From the NCBI GenBank assembly GCA_964410215.1, contig CAYPHA010000002.1:62001-126000 (forward strand): 64,000 bases of DNA, read 5' to 3'. The stretch is from CAYPHA01 sp964410215 (lineage in GTDB: Bacteria; Calditrichota; Calditrichia; Calditrichales; CAYPHA01). Under the pieces are notes generated by a model that saw only the letters and a program-made list of their open reading frames with translations, did no database searches and was not told the origin of the DNA. Positions 8,051 to 17,334 of this stretch are shown piece by piece (position 1 is the first letter of the stretch; every line of letters starts with the position of its first letter). The translations under genes were made by a program, and so were the position numbers.

Positions 8051-9472
8051 TTATTTAGAGATGAGAATGTATTCGGGATTCAGCGCCGTTGGAACCGGTG
8101 CATTGGTTTCTTTTCGCCATAGTTTCATCATTTCAAACAGTTCGTCCCTTTTTTCGGGATGGGTTTCCGCCAGGTTCGTTGTTTCGCCTGGGTCTTCATC
8201 CAGATTGTAGAGTTCCAGGGCGCCGTCCTCAAAGTATTCGATCAGTTTCCAGTGGCCTTTCCTGATGACACCGCAGGGCCGGGTTCGAAACTTCGGATCC
8301 CGTGATCCTTCCGTATTGCGGTAGGCCTGCAGGTAGGCCGGAAAATGCCAGTAAAGCGCCCGTTCACTTCTGGATCCGCTTTGAGAGAGCACGGGTTCTA
8401 AACTCAACCCATCTGTATGCGCATGAAGCGATGGTGCCAGCCCGGCCAGATCAGCTATGGTATCGAAAAGATCAAGTCCGATCACCGGCGTCTCGCAACG
8501 CGAACCTGGCTCAATTTTCCCGGGCCAGCGGATAAACAGGGGCACACGAATCCCGCCTTCATAGAGCATGCCTTTACCGCCGCGCAAAGGCTCTGCCGAG
8601 GTAATTCCTTTGACTCCGCCGTTGTCTGACGTAAAGATAATCACCGTGTTTTCATCGATACCCAGCTCTTTCAGCTTCCCGGCAATTTTCCCAATCCCCT
8701 CATCCGTGCTTTCGATCATACCGGCATATTCCGGATTGTTCTGACCATTGCTACCCGTTTTCTGCCGGTATTTTTCCGTCATCCCTTCTTTGGACTGAAT
8801 CGGCGTGTGAACGGCATAGTGCGGCAGATACAGGAAAAAAGGCCTGTCATGGTTATCTTCGATAAATGATAAGGCTTCATCGGTAAGACGGTCGGTCAGA
8901 TATTCACCTTCCTGTGCATTCTCCAGGCCCGGCAATTTATACGGTGGGAAATATCCGGCTGGCGGATGCCCGCCCCTCGTTCCGCCGATATTCACATCGA
9001 ATCCCTGTCCTTCCGGGCCGGTCGTATCGCCTTCACCCATGTGCCATTTACCCATACTGGCCGTCTTATAGCCGTTTTCCTGCAGGACTTCCCCTATTGT
9101 TACAAATGACGGATCCAGCGTTGTGGTATTTTCTATGGGAATCAGTTTACGGTCTTCGCTTTTTCCGCGCTTCGAAGAGCCGACGGTATAAATCCCATGC
9201 CGTGGTGGGTAGAGTCCGGTCAACAAACAGGCACGGCTGGGGGCACAATTCGGCGCATTGGCATAGGCATCGGTAAAGATCATCCCCTCGGAAGCCAGCC
9301 GGTCGCTATGCGGGGTTTCGTAATACCGGCTGCCCATATAACCAAGGTCTTTCCAGCCCAGGTCGTCGATGAGGATGAGGATGATATTGGGTTTCTGCCT
9401 GCTCCCGCAGTAATTCAATGAAAGCGCCGGCAGGCTTAGACAGGAAAGTTTAAGAAAGGTACGGCGTTTCAT
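8051..9472 (-). CDS. Sulfatase (arylsulfatase A-like)
   Basis: This 473-residue type I sulfatase opens with MKRRTFLKLS and a Cys at 22, consistent with Tat export and lipidation. Asp36-Asp37 are the first metal ligands and Cys76 in CAPSR is the formylglycine site. GKWHMGEG, HYAVHTPIQ and TSDNGG complete the active-site pattern. There is no accessory domain, so the protein is only the catalytic core plus the usual C-terminal subdomain ending near PEYILISK. The start overlaps the stop of the upstream sulfatase by four bases, so the two are translationally coupled. Substrate is probably a sulfated sugar of the same polymer attacked by the neighbouring glycosidases; this is inferred from context. 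Confidence 0.94.
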   Translation of the reverse strand: MKRRTFLKLSCLSLPALSLNYCGSRQKPNIILILIDDLGWKDLGYMGSRYYETPHSDRLASEGMIFTDAYANAPNCAPSRACLLTGLYPPRHGIYTVGSSKRGKSEDRKLIPIENTTTLDPSFVTIGEVLQENGYKTASMGKWHMGEGDTTGPEGQGFDVNIGGTRGGHPPAGYFPPYKLPGLENAQEGEYLTDRLTDEALSFIEDNHDRPFFLYLPHYAVHTPIQSKEGMTEKYRQKTGSNGQNNPEYAGMIESTDEGIGKIAGKLKELGIDENTVIIFTSDNGGVKGITSAEPLRGGKGMLYEGGIRVPLFIRWPGKIEPGSRCETPVIGLDLFDTIADLAGLAPSLHAHTDGLSLEPVLSQSGSRSERALYWHFPAYLQAYRNTEGSRDPKFRTRPCGVIRKGHWKLIEYFEDGALELYNLDEDPGETTNLAETHPEKRDELFEMMKLWRKETNAPVPTALNPEYILISK

Positions 9473-10941
9473 GCGACATTCGCCGGTTTAACCGCTTTAT
9501 CCAGTGCTTCAAGGGGAAATTCCTCCGATGGCACATGTTCCTGTTTCATGATCTGCCAGATTTCACGAACAAGCGCCGGTTGTTCAGCGGAGATATCGTG
9601 CTGCTCGGCCACATCGGTTTCAAGGTTATACAGTTCGATCGGCGCATCATGTTGTTTTTGAAGATTCTGCCTGACGGCTTTCCATGGTCCCTTACGCACC
9701 ATCTGCTGTCCGCCATAGGAAGGAAATTCCATGTAGAGGTATTCGTGTTTATTTTGTGAGGGCTTTTGCAGGAGCGTATTCGAAAAACTGATGCCATCAT
9801 TGGTCAGAGTATTTGCGGTCTCCGTTCCCGCAAGCTCCAGCAATGTGGGTAAAAAATCCTGAAAGGCGGCTACATGGGCGGATGTGCTTCTCGCCTTTAT
9901 TTTACCAGGCCACGATACAACCAACGGCACCCGGATACCACCTTCATAGACATACCCTTTATGGCTGCGTAAATCCCCGGCTCCGTCGAAGAAATCCCGG
10001 TCATAACCACCCACAAATGTCGGTCCGTTATCACTGGTAAAGATAATCACCGTATCCTCCTTAAGACCGGCCTCTTCGATACGTTTTACAATACGGCCGA
10101 CCGTGCGGTCCATCCGTGTAACCATACCGGCATAGGCTGCGCGGGGCGTGGGGTGTGGCAGGTAGCCCTTTTTACCGTCGTATTCCGGGTCTTGCCAATC
10201 CCCGATATATTCCTCGACGGAATCTTCCGGCACCTGGAGGGCAAGATGTGGAACAGGGGTTGCAAAATACAGGAAAAACGGATTAGCTTCATTCTGTTCT
10301 ATAAAAGATAAAGCTTCCTCTTCCATCAAATCGGGTGCATAGTGTTTGCCGGTCAGTCCCCGGTCATTGCCTTCCAATTCAACTTTTTGATCATTTTTCC
10401 AGAGAAAGCGCGGGTAATAGTTGTGAGCATGCCGCTGACAATTATAGCCGTAAAAGAGATCAAAACCCTGCTTCACCGGATCGCCTTCCGATCCGGGATA
10501 TCCCAGTCCCCATTTACCAATCGCAGCGGTCGTATACCCATTCTGTTTCAATAATTCGGCCATGGTTTCCGTATCCGTCGGCAGCGGTAACTGGCCATTA
10601 AAGCTTTCCCAGCTGCCGATCTCCCGGTTGGCACGAACAAACGCATGACCGGTATGCATGCCGGTCATCAGCACACAGCGCGACGGCGCGCAGACCGGAC
10701 TGCCCGAATAAAACTGCGTGAAACGCATACCCTGCTCCGCCAGGCGGTCAATGTGCGGGGTTTTAATTTTGGTCTGTCCGTAACAGCCCAGTTCATTATA
10801 GCCCAGATCATCGGCCATGATCAGTATGATATTCGGCTTCCTTGCCGGTTTTGAGCATCCCTGAACGACCGGCCAGGTAAGGGTGGAAAGCGCTCCAATT
10901 CCGGCCGTAAGGTTTTTTATAAAATCTCTGCGATGAATCAT
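9469..10941 (-). CDS. Sulfatase (arylsulfatase A-like)
   Basis: This 490-residue type I sulfatase begins MIHRRDFIKNLTAG with a lipobox-like VVQGC at Cys29, indicating Tat export and probable lipid anchoring. Asp44-Asp45 are metal ligands and Cys84 in CAPSR is the formylglycine site. AIGKWGLG and TSDNGPT follow. The pattern with GKWGLG and an insert around EYIGDWQDPEYDGKKGY resembles the subgroup annotated as N-acetylgalactosamine-6-sulfatase-like, though that subgroup label is often unreliable. It lies third in the sulfatase series and its stop overlaps the next start by four bases. Confidence 0.94.
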   Translation of the reverse strand: MIHRRDFIKNLTAGIGALSTLTWPVVQGCSKPARKPNIILIMADDLGYNELGCYGQTKIKTPHIDRLAEQGMRFTQFYSGSPVCAPSRCVLMTGMHTGHAFVRANREIGSWESFNGQLPLPTDTETMAELLKQNGYTTAAIGKWGLGYPGSEGDPVKQGFDLFYGYNCQRHAHNYYPRFLWKNDQKVELEGNDRGLTGKHYAPDLMEEEALSFIEQNEANPFFLYFATPVPHLALQVPEDSVEEYIGDWQDPEYDGKKGYLPHPTPRAAYAGMVTRMDRTVGRIVKRIEEAGLKEDTVIIFTSDNGPTFVGGYDRDFFDGAGDLRSHKGYVYEGGIRVPLVVSWPGKIKARSTSAHVAAFQDFLPTLLELAGTETANTLTNDGISFSNTLLQKPSQNKHEYLYMEFPSYGGQQMVRKGPWKAVRQNLQKQHDAPIELYNLETDVAEQHDISAEQPALVREIWQIMKQEHVPSEEFPLEALDKAVKPANVA

Positions 10942-10985
10942 CTCTTTCAGCCTTCGTTTACAATGATAATTTATTTTGTATCTTG

Positions 10986-12458
10986 TTATCCATCCGGATA
11001 ATCCGCGCCGGCGGCACTCCTGGCACAGGACTGTCTCCAGGTGTCGAGCTTCGTTTTCATCTTCTGAACGATGTCTGGTTTCTCCGCGGCCAGGTCATTC
11101 GTTTCACCCGGATCCGTCAACACATCAAAGAGCATAAAGGTCGCTCNNNNNNNNNNCGCTCCTTTATCCAGTGTAATCAATTTATAGCGGTTATCAATCA
11201 AAGCCTGTCTTTTCCCGGATTCAAAGGCAATGGGTTCCGGCCTCTGTGCATGTGCGTCCTGAATAAAAGGTAAAAGACTGATACCGTCATACGGCCGCTT
11301 ATCCTGATTCTGTTCAATTCCGAGGGCATCACAGATGGTCGGGAAATAATCCGATGTACACATGGGCATTTCGGTAACGATGCCTTTTTGCACCTTCCCC
11401 GGCCATTCCAGAACGGCCGGCACACGTATACCCCCTTCAAACAGATCCCGCTTTCGTCCCTTGAACGGCCCGGCCGAGCCGGCCCCATGCCAGCTTCCCC
11501 CTTCCACACTCCCTTCCGGGCCGTTGTCACTGCAGAACCAGAGCATGGTTTTTTGTTCGACTTCATACTCTCTCAGTTTTTTAAGTAATCTTCCGATCTG
11601 TTCATCCATCGCCGTAATGGTGCCGAAATGACTCTGCGTAAATTCATCCAGACCGGGATAGAGACTGCGGTATCGTTCATCTGCTACAACCGGCCAGTGC
11701 GGAGCGTGGAACCAGATGACGCAAAAAAACGGAGTATCCGATTGTGCCGCCTCTTCCATAAATGTGACAGCACGGTCCATGATCAGCCGGGAATCATCTC
11801 CTTCCAGTTCATCCTGAACCCGCTCTTCGGGACCGGTCCAGTACCAGGTTCCGAACGGGACCGCTTCCTGGCCCGGCTGCAGCGGAAGCCACCAGCGCCT
11901 GTCGTTCCATCCCTCCGGTTTTCGCATCGGATCCCAGGTCGGTGTCTTGGCCTCGGTGGAAAAACAGACATCGAAGCCGTGCTCCCAGGGAGGCGCATAA
12001 TGTTTGGTACCTTCCGGGCCGCCCCGGTTGGAATCCTTTATTTCCCTGGTCAATGTTCCGAGATGCCATTTGCCAAAATGGCCGGTCGTATAGCCCTGTT
12101 CTTTCAGCAGTTCAGCGAGTGTGATTTCGCCTTGCGGTAGATGCCCTACATTGGCGGAAAGAATGTTGTAACGATAGGGGTGACGGCCGGTCAGAGCGCT
12201 GCCCCGTGTCGGGGAGCAGACCGGTGCCGCCGCATAAAAACGATCAAGGCGCAACCCGTTTGCCGCCATCGCATCCAGGTGCGGTGTTTTCAAGACCGGA
12301 TGGCCATGGAATCCCACATCACCCCAGCCCTGGTCATCCGTCATGCACAAGATGATATTCGGTCTGTCTTTCTCACCTCCGGTAAAGGCCGAGCAGCCCT
12401 GTATTGAGATTGCTGCTGCGGACAAGGCGGTATTTTTTAGAAAATGTCGACGCTGCAT
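10986..12458 (-). CDS. Sulfatase (arylsulfatase-like), interrupted by an assembly gap
   Basis: This type I sulfatase starts MQRRHFLKNTAL with a lipobox-like IQGC at Cys22. Asp41-Asp42 bind metal and Cys81 in CSPTR is the formylglycine site; GKWHLG and CSDNGPEG follow. The reading frame contains the ten-N run at 11147-11156 inside a beta-strand that should read LDKGATFMLFDV. Both flanks of the gap carry the same five bases, and collapsing them restores that sequence in frame, giving 485 residues. The nine-base gap to the gene above suggests co-transcription with the GHL10-type protein. Function as a glycan sulfatase is inferred from the family and the context. Confidence 0.9.
   Translation of the reverse strand: MQRRHFLKNTALSAAAISIQGCSAFTGGEKDRPNIILCMTDDQGWGDVGFHGHPVLKTPHLDAMAANGLRLDRFYAAAPVCSPTRGSALTGRHPYRYNILSANVGHLPQGEITLAELLKEQGYTTGHFGKWHLGTLTREIKDSNRGGPEGTKHYAPPWEHGFDVCFSTEAKTPTWDPMRKPEGWNDRRWWLPLQPGQEAVPFGTWYWTGPEERVQDELEGDDSRLIMDRAVTFMEEAAQSDTPFFCVIWFHAPHWPVVADERYRSLYPGLDEFTQSHFGTITAMDEQIGRLLKKLREYEVEQKTMLWFCSDNGPEGSVEGGSWHGAGSAGPFKGRKRDLFEGGIRVPAVLEWPGKVQKGIVTEMPMCTSDYFPTICDALGIEQNQDKRPYDGISLLPFIQDAHAQRPEPIAFESGKRQALIDNRYKLITLDKGAXXXXATFMLFDVLTDPGETNDLAAEKPDIVQKMKTKLDTWRQSCARSAAGADYPDG
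11147..11156. other. Assembly gap of ten N, probably spurious
   Basis: The left flank ends CGCTC and the right flank begins CGCTC. Merging these five bases yields an uninterrupted, family-consistent coding sequence, so the gap most likely marks two contig ends that overlap and does not represent missing sequence. Confidence 0.7.
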
Positions 12459-12467
12459 AATGACCTC

Positions 12468-14117
12468 TCAGTTTCTCAACGGGCCTGCTTTCAATGCCTC
12501 CAGGTGCGGTTGGCGCAAGCTGCCATATTCGAACAGGCAGAATCCCTGCACACCGGATTGCTGCACCTGATAAATTTCTTCCAGCAGAATTTCCGGCCGG
12601 AATCCCTGGTAGGGTCCCAGGCCCACATAGCCCGGCTGGCCCTCCGATGTACGCGCAGCCAGATAGCGGGCTTCATTACGCACCGTTTCCACATCCGGTG
12701 AATAGGACATGGTGAAGATTTCATCCAGGTAGCCTTTTTCCAGCCAGGTGCCCCAGTCCTGGCACTTGCTCTCTATACTGGACTGCACATTGGGAAATAC
12801 GTCGGCAGAAAGCGGAACGTTTGGATTTATCGTTTCAATTCGCTCATGTACCTTTCCGACAAACATTGTCACATTGGCCGTCCGGAACGCGTACCATTTT
12901 TCCCAGGCTTCGGGATGTGTATCCGGATCGATTTCCATTGGATCCAACCCCATCTGTGCTTTAAAGGTGGACCGGCAATGATCACAGTAGCAGAAGCTTT
13001 TTTCCCAGGGCAGACCAACCGGATAGCGTATATAATCGAGCTGCAATCCGCCTATATCATATCGCTTTAACATGGTGGTGTACACGTCCAGCCAGAAGCG
13101 GTGTACCTCGCTCCGTGCCGGACACAGGAAGTGATACCCCTTTTCCAGCTCCGAGGCATGTTCACCGGCCCGCGAGAGCGCCAGTTGATCTGCCTTTATT
13201 TGGACAAGCGGTGAATTTTCTTTTCCAATAAAGAATACCCAGACCCAGGGTACGATGCGAATATTGTAGATTTTCCCGAGACGCAGCATTTCTTCCATCG
13301 GATCCCAGCCGGTAAACTGCGGATGCTGGACCAGGTCCGGATGGGCGTCCGGATAAATGGCGTACCCACCGTAAATTGTTTCCGGACACAGGGTATTGAT
13401 ACCGAGTGCGGCCATATCCTTAAAGGTTTTTTCCAGTTCCTGCGGCGTTTTTTCCCTCAGATGATACCATACCGCCCTGACTTCATCCGGATTGGAAGGA
13501 AAAGTACGATAGAAGGTAACACGCGCCTCATCAAGAATGGCCTGTTTTTCTTGCCCGGACGCCGCGGACCTGCGCATGCTTTTCGTTTTATCCGACAGTT
13601 CGTTAATTTTAAGATGCAGCGTTTCTTTTTCGGGCAAATCTGCGCTATCCAGATTCTCCAGGCGTTCATTGGCACGTTTGAGAAAATATTCGGCATAGAC
13701 AAGATCCGTTTCAGCGGTTCGGGTAACAGATATGGTGCTGTCCTTTAGGGCAACCCGCAGTCCGGGATGCAGGTGATCGGAGATCCATTTGGACATGCTT
13801 CCATGACCGGAAAGTACAAAACCATCGGATGGGATGGGATTGTTATTTCTGCCCACAGACTGAACGGTTTCATTGACGATAATAGCTTCAATACCGTATT
13901 TGTTCGTACCGGTGCTGTCCCCGAATTCAGGCGTATAACAAACCAATTCGTTGGCGCCCCTTCCTCCGGGAAAGCCCTGGGTGCCGGGATTGGTTTTGTG
14001 AATCGTTATACTGATAGTATCAGGTTCGGTTTGTTCTTTGTTCGTGCAGGAGGAGTAAAAAATAAAAAATACAAAATACAAAATAATCGTTGCTGGAACA
14101 GTTGTAAGTTTTATCAT
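12468..14117 (-). CDS. Glycosyl hydrolase-like 10 (GHL10) family lipoprotein
   Basis: This 549-residue protein has a lipoprotein signal peptide with the lipobox near FYSSC (Cys24). The N-terminal third (about 30-200) is a beta-rich domain plus helices. From about 210 the TIM barrel begins with VRAVWYHL and continues with GINTLCPETIYGGYAIYP, GLQLDYIRYP and SADVFPN, which is the GHL10/DUF187 pattern. Members are putative glycoside hydrolases; the Asp in LDYIRYP is a conserved active-site candidate. It lies between a transglutaminase-like gene and the sulfatases in one transcriptional direction. Reaction and substrate are not established for this branch. Confidence 0.82.
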   Translation of the reverse strand: MIKLTTVPATIILYFVFFIFYSSCTNKEQTEPDTISITIHKTNPGTQGFPGGRGANELVCYTPEFGDSTGTNKYGIEAIIVNETVQSVGRNNNPIPSDGFVLSGHGSMSKWISDHLHPGLRVALKDSTISVTRTAETDLVYAEYFLKRANERLENLDSADLPEKETLHLKINELSDKTKSMRRSAASGQEKQAILDEARVTFYRTFPSNPDEVRAVWYHLREKTPQELEKTFKDMAALGINTLCPETIYGGYAIYPDAHPDLVQHPQFTGWDPMEEMLRLGKIYNIRIVPWVWVFFIGKENSPLVQIKADQLALSRAGEHASELEKGYHFLCPARSEVHRFWLDVYTTMLKRYDIGGLQLDYIRYPVGLPWEKSFCYCDHCRSTFKAQMGLDPMEIDPDTHPEAWEKWYAFRTANVTMFVGKVHERIETINPNVPLSADVFPNVQSSIESKCQDWGTWLEKGYLDEIFTMSYSPDVETVRNEARYLAARTSEGQPGYVGLGPYQGFRPEILLEEIYQVQQSGVQGFCLFEYGSLRQPHLEALKAGPLRN

Positions 14118-14154
14118 GAATTGCCCTCAATCTATAAACTAAATCCTAAATATT

Positions 14155-14196
14155 CCTTCGTGGACCTCCGTGTCTTCTTCGTGGTTCTCCGTGTAA
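14155..14196. repeat. Short intergenic repeat of the ACACGGAG/CCACGAAG type
   Basis: Read on the minus strand, ACACGGAG, CCACGAAG, ACACGGAG and CCACGAAG alternate, separated by two to four other bases. This looks like the alternating repeat that I recall from intergenic DNA of many phyla. It lies between the GHL10 gene start and the transglutaminase-like gene stop. Confidence 0.6.
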
Positions 14197-14221
14197 CAAT
14201 TGCTGTCCGGTACCGGGGACT

Positions 14222-14275
14222 TTTGGTGACGGTCACCGGGGTGACGGAAACCGGGGTGACGGAAACCGTCACCCT
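14222..14275. repeat. Palindromic tandem repeat GGGTGACGG/CCGTCACCC
   Basis: On the minus strand a perfect 9-bp stem GGGTGACGG-TTT-CCGTCACCC is followed by a second 15-bp unit GGTTTCCGTCACCCC. The array starts within the stop codon region of the transglutaminase-like gene (TAG at 14276-14274). It could act as a transcript-end hairpin, but there is no T-run, so I list it as a repeat. Confidence 0.6.
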
Positions 14276-15434
14276 ACAAGGTAATTTCCACCAATTGTTC
14301 CGTGTCGGTATTCGTGCGGTATTTTTTTATTACCGATCCGTTTTTAGATTTAACATCGATACGATACCATGTATCCGGTTCCAGATGGAAACTCAGTACA
14401 TCGTTTTTATCAAACCGTTCACTGCGGCTGCGGCCCTGACCGATTTTGTCTTTACCACTATGTACTTCAACATTCGTGCGGATCCGTTCGCCTGTATGTT
14501 TATCCGTCACTTTAACCCGGACGATGACTTTTCCCTCGGCCAGCGGATCGGACTGATATTTCGAGGTCAGGTTTTGAGCATAGACATAGTCCGCTGTTGA
14601 ATCCCAGAGCACCGGATATAAGAGATCTGTTTTTTTATAGGAAACAGCATAGATCTGATATTTCCAGTCGCTGGTATTGGCAAAGGCAGCCCGTTGCGCA
14701 AACCAGGTATCATTCAACGGACCCGGTTCGGCCGCACCAACGAAATGCCAGCCGTTATCCCATATTTCAATCCAGGAATGGTTTCCGGAATGATCGGACC
14801 AGAGGGGTACGCCCACGAAACGGGCCGGAATACCGACCGCCCGGCAGACATCAACCATCAGAATGGACAAGCCCGTACAGGAAGCCATGCCGGCCTCGAT
14901 GGACTCAAACGGGCTCTGATCGGCTTTCGGACGTTTTGTTGAATAATGGACGCCCACCGTATCCCAGATGGATTGATTCAACAGCAGCACCGCATCCGAT
15001 ACGGATCCGGTTTTCTGCACCAGCGGATAGAAGGTTTTATAAAAATCCCCGCGCCAATTATCCCGCCGTTCGTGCATATTGACATAAGGAAGCACATAAT
15101 TCAGGAATACTGTATCGGGTATTGTCTTCTGCCAGGACAGCGCATCGCGTACTTTAAAAGCGTAGTCCAGGTTTTCCGAAAGGAATGCTGTCGTCAGGCT
15201 GGTTAAATCCCGTTCGGGCATATAGGCAATGAGGAACGATGCGGCCGGAACCTGTTCCTCAGGAACGGAGCTAAGAAATCCTTCGATCTGTCCCCGGTTA
15301 TTTCCGGCTTTTTCCAGAGCTGATGACACCATGGGACGATATTGCTCCGGAATCCGTTCTAACACACTGGAACCACAAGCATAGAACATCAATGATATAA
15401 CCAAAAACAGCGTGCTAAATTGTAAAGCTTTCAT
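14274..15434 (-). CDS. Transglutaminase-like domain lipoprotein
   Basis: A 387-residue protein from the ATG at 15434, which has AGGAAG six bases upstream; an in-frame ATG at 15449 is the alternative start. A lipoprotein signal ends at FYACGSS. Numbered from the 15449 start, Cys191 in MASCTG is the nucleophile, followed by VDVCRAVGIPARFVGVPL and NHSWIEIWDNGWHF with the catalytic His and Asp. This is the transglutaminase/cysteine-peptidase-like superfamily layout. The C-terminal 90 residues form a beta domain (VIVRVKVTDKHTGERI). Members act as proteases, amidases or cross-linkers; which applies is unknown. It lies eight bases after the fucosidase, so it is probably co-transcribed. Its presence in a glycan locus suggests processing of glycopeptides, which is only an inference. 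Confidence 0.85.
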   Translation of the reverse strand: MKALQFSTLFLVISLMFYACGSSVLERIPEQYRPMVSSALEKAGNNRGQIEGFLSSVPEEQVPAASFLIAYMPERDLTSLTTAFLSENLDYAFKVRDALSWQKTIPDTVFLNYVLPYVNMHERRDNWRGDFYKTFYPLVQKTGSVSDAVLLLNQSIWDTVGVHYSTKRPKADQSPFESIEAGMASCTGLSILMVDVCRAVGIPARFVGVPLWSDHSGNHSWIEIWDNGWHFVGAAEPGPLNDTWFAQRAAFANTSDWKYQIYAVSYKKTDLLYPVLWDSTADYVYAQNLTSKYQSDPLAEGKVIVRVKVTDKHTGERIRTNVEVHSGKDKIGQGRSRSERFDKNDVLSFHLEPDTWYRIDVKSKNGSVIKKYRTNTDTEQLVEITL

Positions 15435-15456
15435 TGGCTGCTTCCTCATTACCCGT

Positions 15457-17274
15457 TTATTTTACATAATTTTCAATACGGAATGTCCAGGCGTCGTGGC
15501 CGGGCATTTCCCAGTATTTCACAGGACGCACATCGATTTGCAGGGATCCATCCTGATACGTCCAGGGAAGTGCCTCATCACGTCCGAGAAGGGAAATCTC
15601 CGTTCCCGGTTCCGGTTCGGGAATGGGCAGGCTTAGTGTTTCTTCCGGCCATTCCAGGGTTATGGCGTAGAGATTACCGTCATTTACCGTATACCCCAGG
15701 TATTGTCCCATCGAACGGTATTCACCATGTAGACCATGCGGCGCATCCGGCGCATCGGATGTATAAAAAGCGTCGACTGGAATGATCTCTTCTTCCTGGC
15801 TCTTGCTTTTCCATTTCAGTTGTATTCCCGCCTGGTGTGTCTTTTCGAAAAAATCCACCTTAAGCGGATAGCGCTTACCGGCTTGGAGCTTCAGCCGGCC
15901 ATCCTTGACCGCGGTGCGGTCCGCACCCATAACCTCGCTATCGGTACCGCTTTCGCTCTCTTTCCACTGATCGATGACCAGTTTGCCGTCAATCCAGAGA
16001 CGCATACCGTCGTCGGCTTTCGCCAGAAACTGGTATTCTTCCGAATGAGCCGGCTCGACGATTCCCGTCCATGTCGCTTTGAAATCATCTTCACGGATCG
16101 GTTTTCCGGGTGTATTGCGTACCCAGTTAAAATTCAGATTCGGATCGGTTCGTTTCAGAACATATTCTTTGAATTCACCGGCTTTATCCCAGGTTGTCGA
16201 CGCATAGATCGCTTCCCCGTTGATATCCAGCCATTTTCCCAGATGAAGAATCCGCTCCTGTTGCAACAGTGGAATCTGTCCGTCTGCCTTGGGTCCGACA
16301 TTAATCGTAATACCACCCCCGTTCGAAACCGCTTTTACGAAAAACTGAACCAGGTCTTTGCCGGTCATGTAGGCTTCCAGTTTTTCATTGCGGTTCAGAC
16401 CGAAGGAACGGCCCAGACCGCGTACTTCCGCCCAGGGGCGTTCGGATTTATCCATCCCGGAGCTGTATTCCGGAGTAAGATAGCCGATATCACTTCCATG
16501 GCCCCAGCGATTGTTGACGATGGCATCTTCACCGACCAGATTGAAATACCATGCGATCAGTTCGGCGGCATGCCATTGTTCGGCGGAATTATACCACTCA
16601 CCATCTGCGAATATCATCGTCGGTTTGTAGGTAGATACCAGTTCTTTGAATTGGGGGATCATGTGCTGCTCCACGTAGGGACCGATACTGTCGTGCGGAT
16701 CCGTATACCAGCGGTGCAACGGATGGTTCCATTCCGATAATGAATAATACAGACCCATTTTCAGTCCGGCGTCCCGGACCGCCTCGGTCAGGTCGCCGAC
16801 CAGATCCCGTTTCGGGCCGACATCCATGCTGTTCCAGTTTGGAGCATATTTGCTGGGCCACAGGCAGTAACCATCATGATGCTTGGAAACCAGCAACACG
16901 TATTTCGCTCCGGCCCGTTTGAAAATATCCGCCCATTCGGCCGGATCGAACAATTCAGCCTTAAAGAGAGGCGCATAATCACGGTAGGTAAAATCTTCAC
17001 CATACACCCGCTTTTGGAAAGAGGTACGTGTGGGATCACCCACCTGCAGACCGCGCAGGAACCATTCACCGTACGATTCTTTACTGCCGTATGAGGGCAC
17101 CGAAGTCACACCCCAATGGATAAAGATGCCCAGTTTGGCATCCTTGAACCACTGCGGATAGGGCCGCGATTTCAGATGTTCCCAATCGGCAGTCCATTCT
17201 TCCGCACAGATATAATTGATACCTGTAATCATGAGAATGATAAAAACACCCAAAGCTGCAATTCTGGTTTTCAT
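15457..17274 (-). CDS. Alpha-L-fucosidase (GH29) with a PA14 domain
   Basis: This 605-residue secreted enzyme has a Sec signal peptide (to about residue 24). GH29 motifs are FIHWGVTSVP, SKHHDGYCLW and TMIFADGEW, where Asp224 is the expected nucleophile. After the barrel (about 30-350) a PA14 lectin-like domain (about 385-510, with FLAKADDGMRLWIDG) is inserted before a C-terminal beta-sandwich. PA14 modules bind carbohydrate and probably target the enzyme to its polymer. GH29 releases alpha-linked fucose with retention. It precedes the transglutaminase-like lipoprotein by eight bases. Fucose plus several sulfatases suggests a fucoidan-like or animal-mucin-like substrate; sequence alone does not decide. 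Confidence 0.95.
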   Translation of the reverse strand: MKTRIAALGVFIILMITGINYICAEEWTADWEHLKSRPYPQWFKDAKLGIFIHWGVTSVPSYGSKESYGEWFLRGLQVGDPTRTSFQKRVYGEDFTYRDYAPLFKAELFDPAEWADIFKRAGAKYVLLVSKHHDGYCLWPSKYAPNWNSMDVGPKRDLVGDLTEAVRDAGLKMGLYYSLSEWNHPLHRWYTDPHDSIGPYVEQHMIPQFKELVSTYKPTMIFADGEWYNSAEQWHAAELIAWYFNLVGEDAIVNNRWGHGSDIGYLTPEYSSGMDKSERPWAEVRGLGRSFGLNRNEKLEAYMTGKDLVQFFVKAVSNGGGITINVGPKADGQIPLLQQERILHLGKWLDINGEAIYASTTWDKAGEFKEYVLKRTDPNLNFNWVRNTPGKPIREDDFKATWTGIVEPAHSEEYQFLAKADDGMRLWIDGKLVIDQWKESESGTDSEVMGADRTAVKDGRLKLQAGKRYPLKVDFFEKTHQAGIQLKWKSKSQEEEIIPVDAFYTSDAPDAPHGLHGEYRSMGQYLGYTVNDGNLYAITLEWPEETLSLPIPEPEPGTEISLLGRDEALPWTYQDGSLQIDVRPVKYWEMPGHDAWTFRIENYVK

Positions 17275-17334
17275 TTCGACTCCTTTATAATAGAACGATC
17301 ATTAAATAAAAGCTTTAAACGCCTGTTGAATTCA

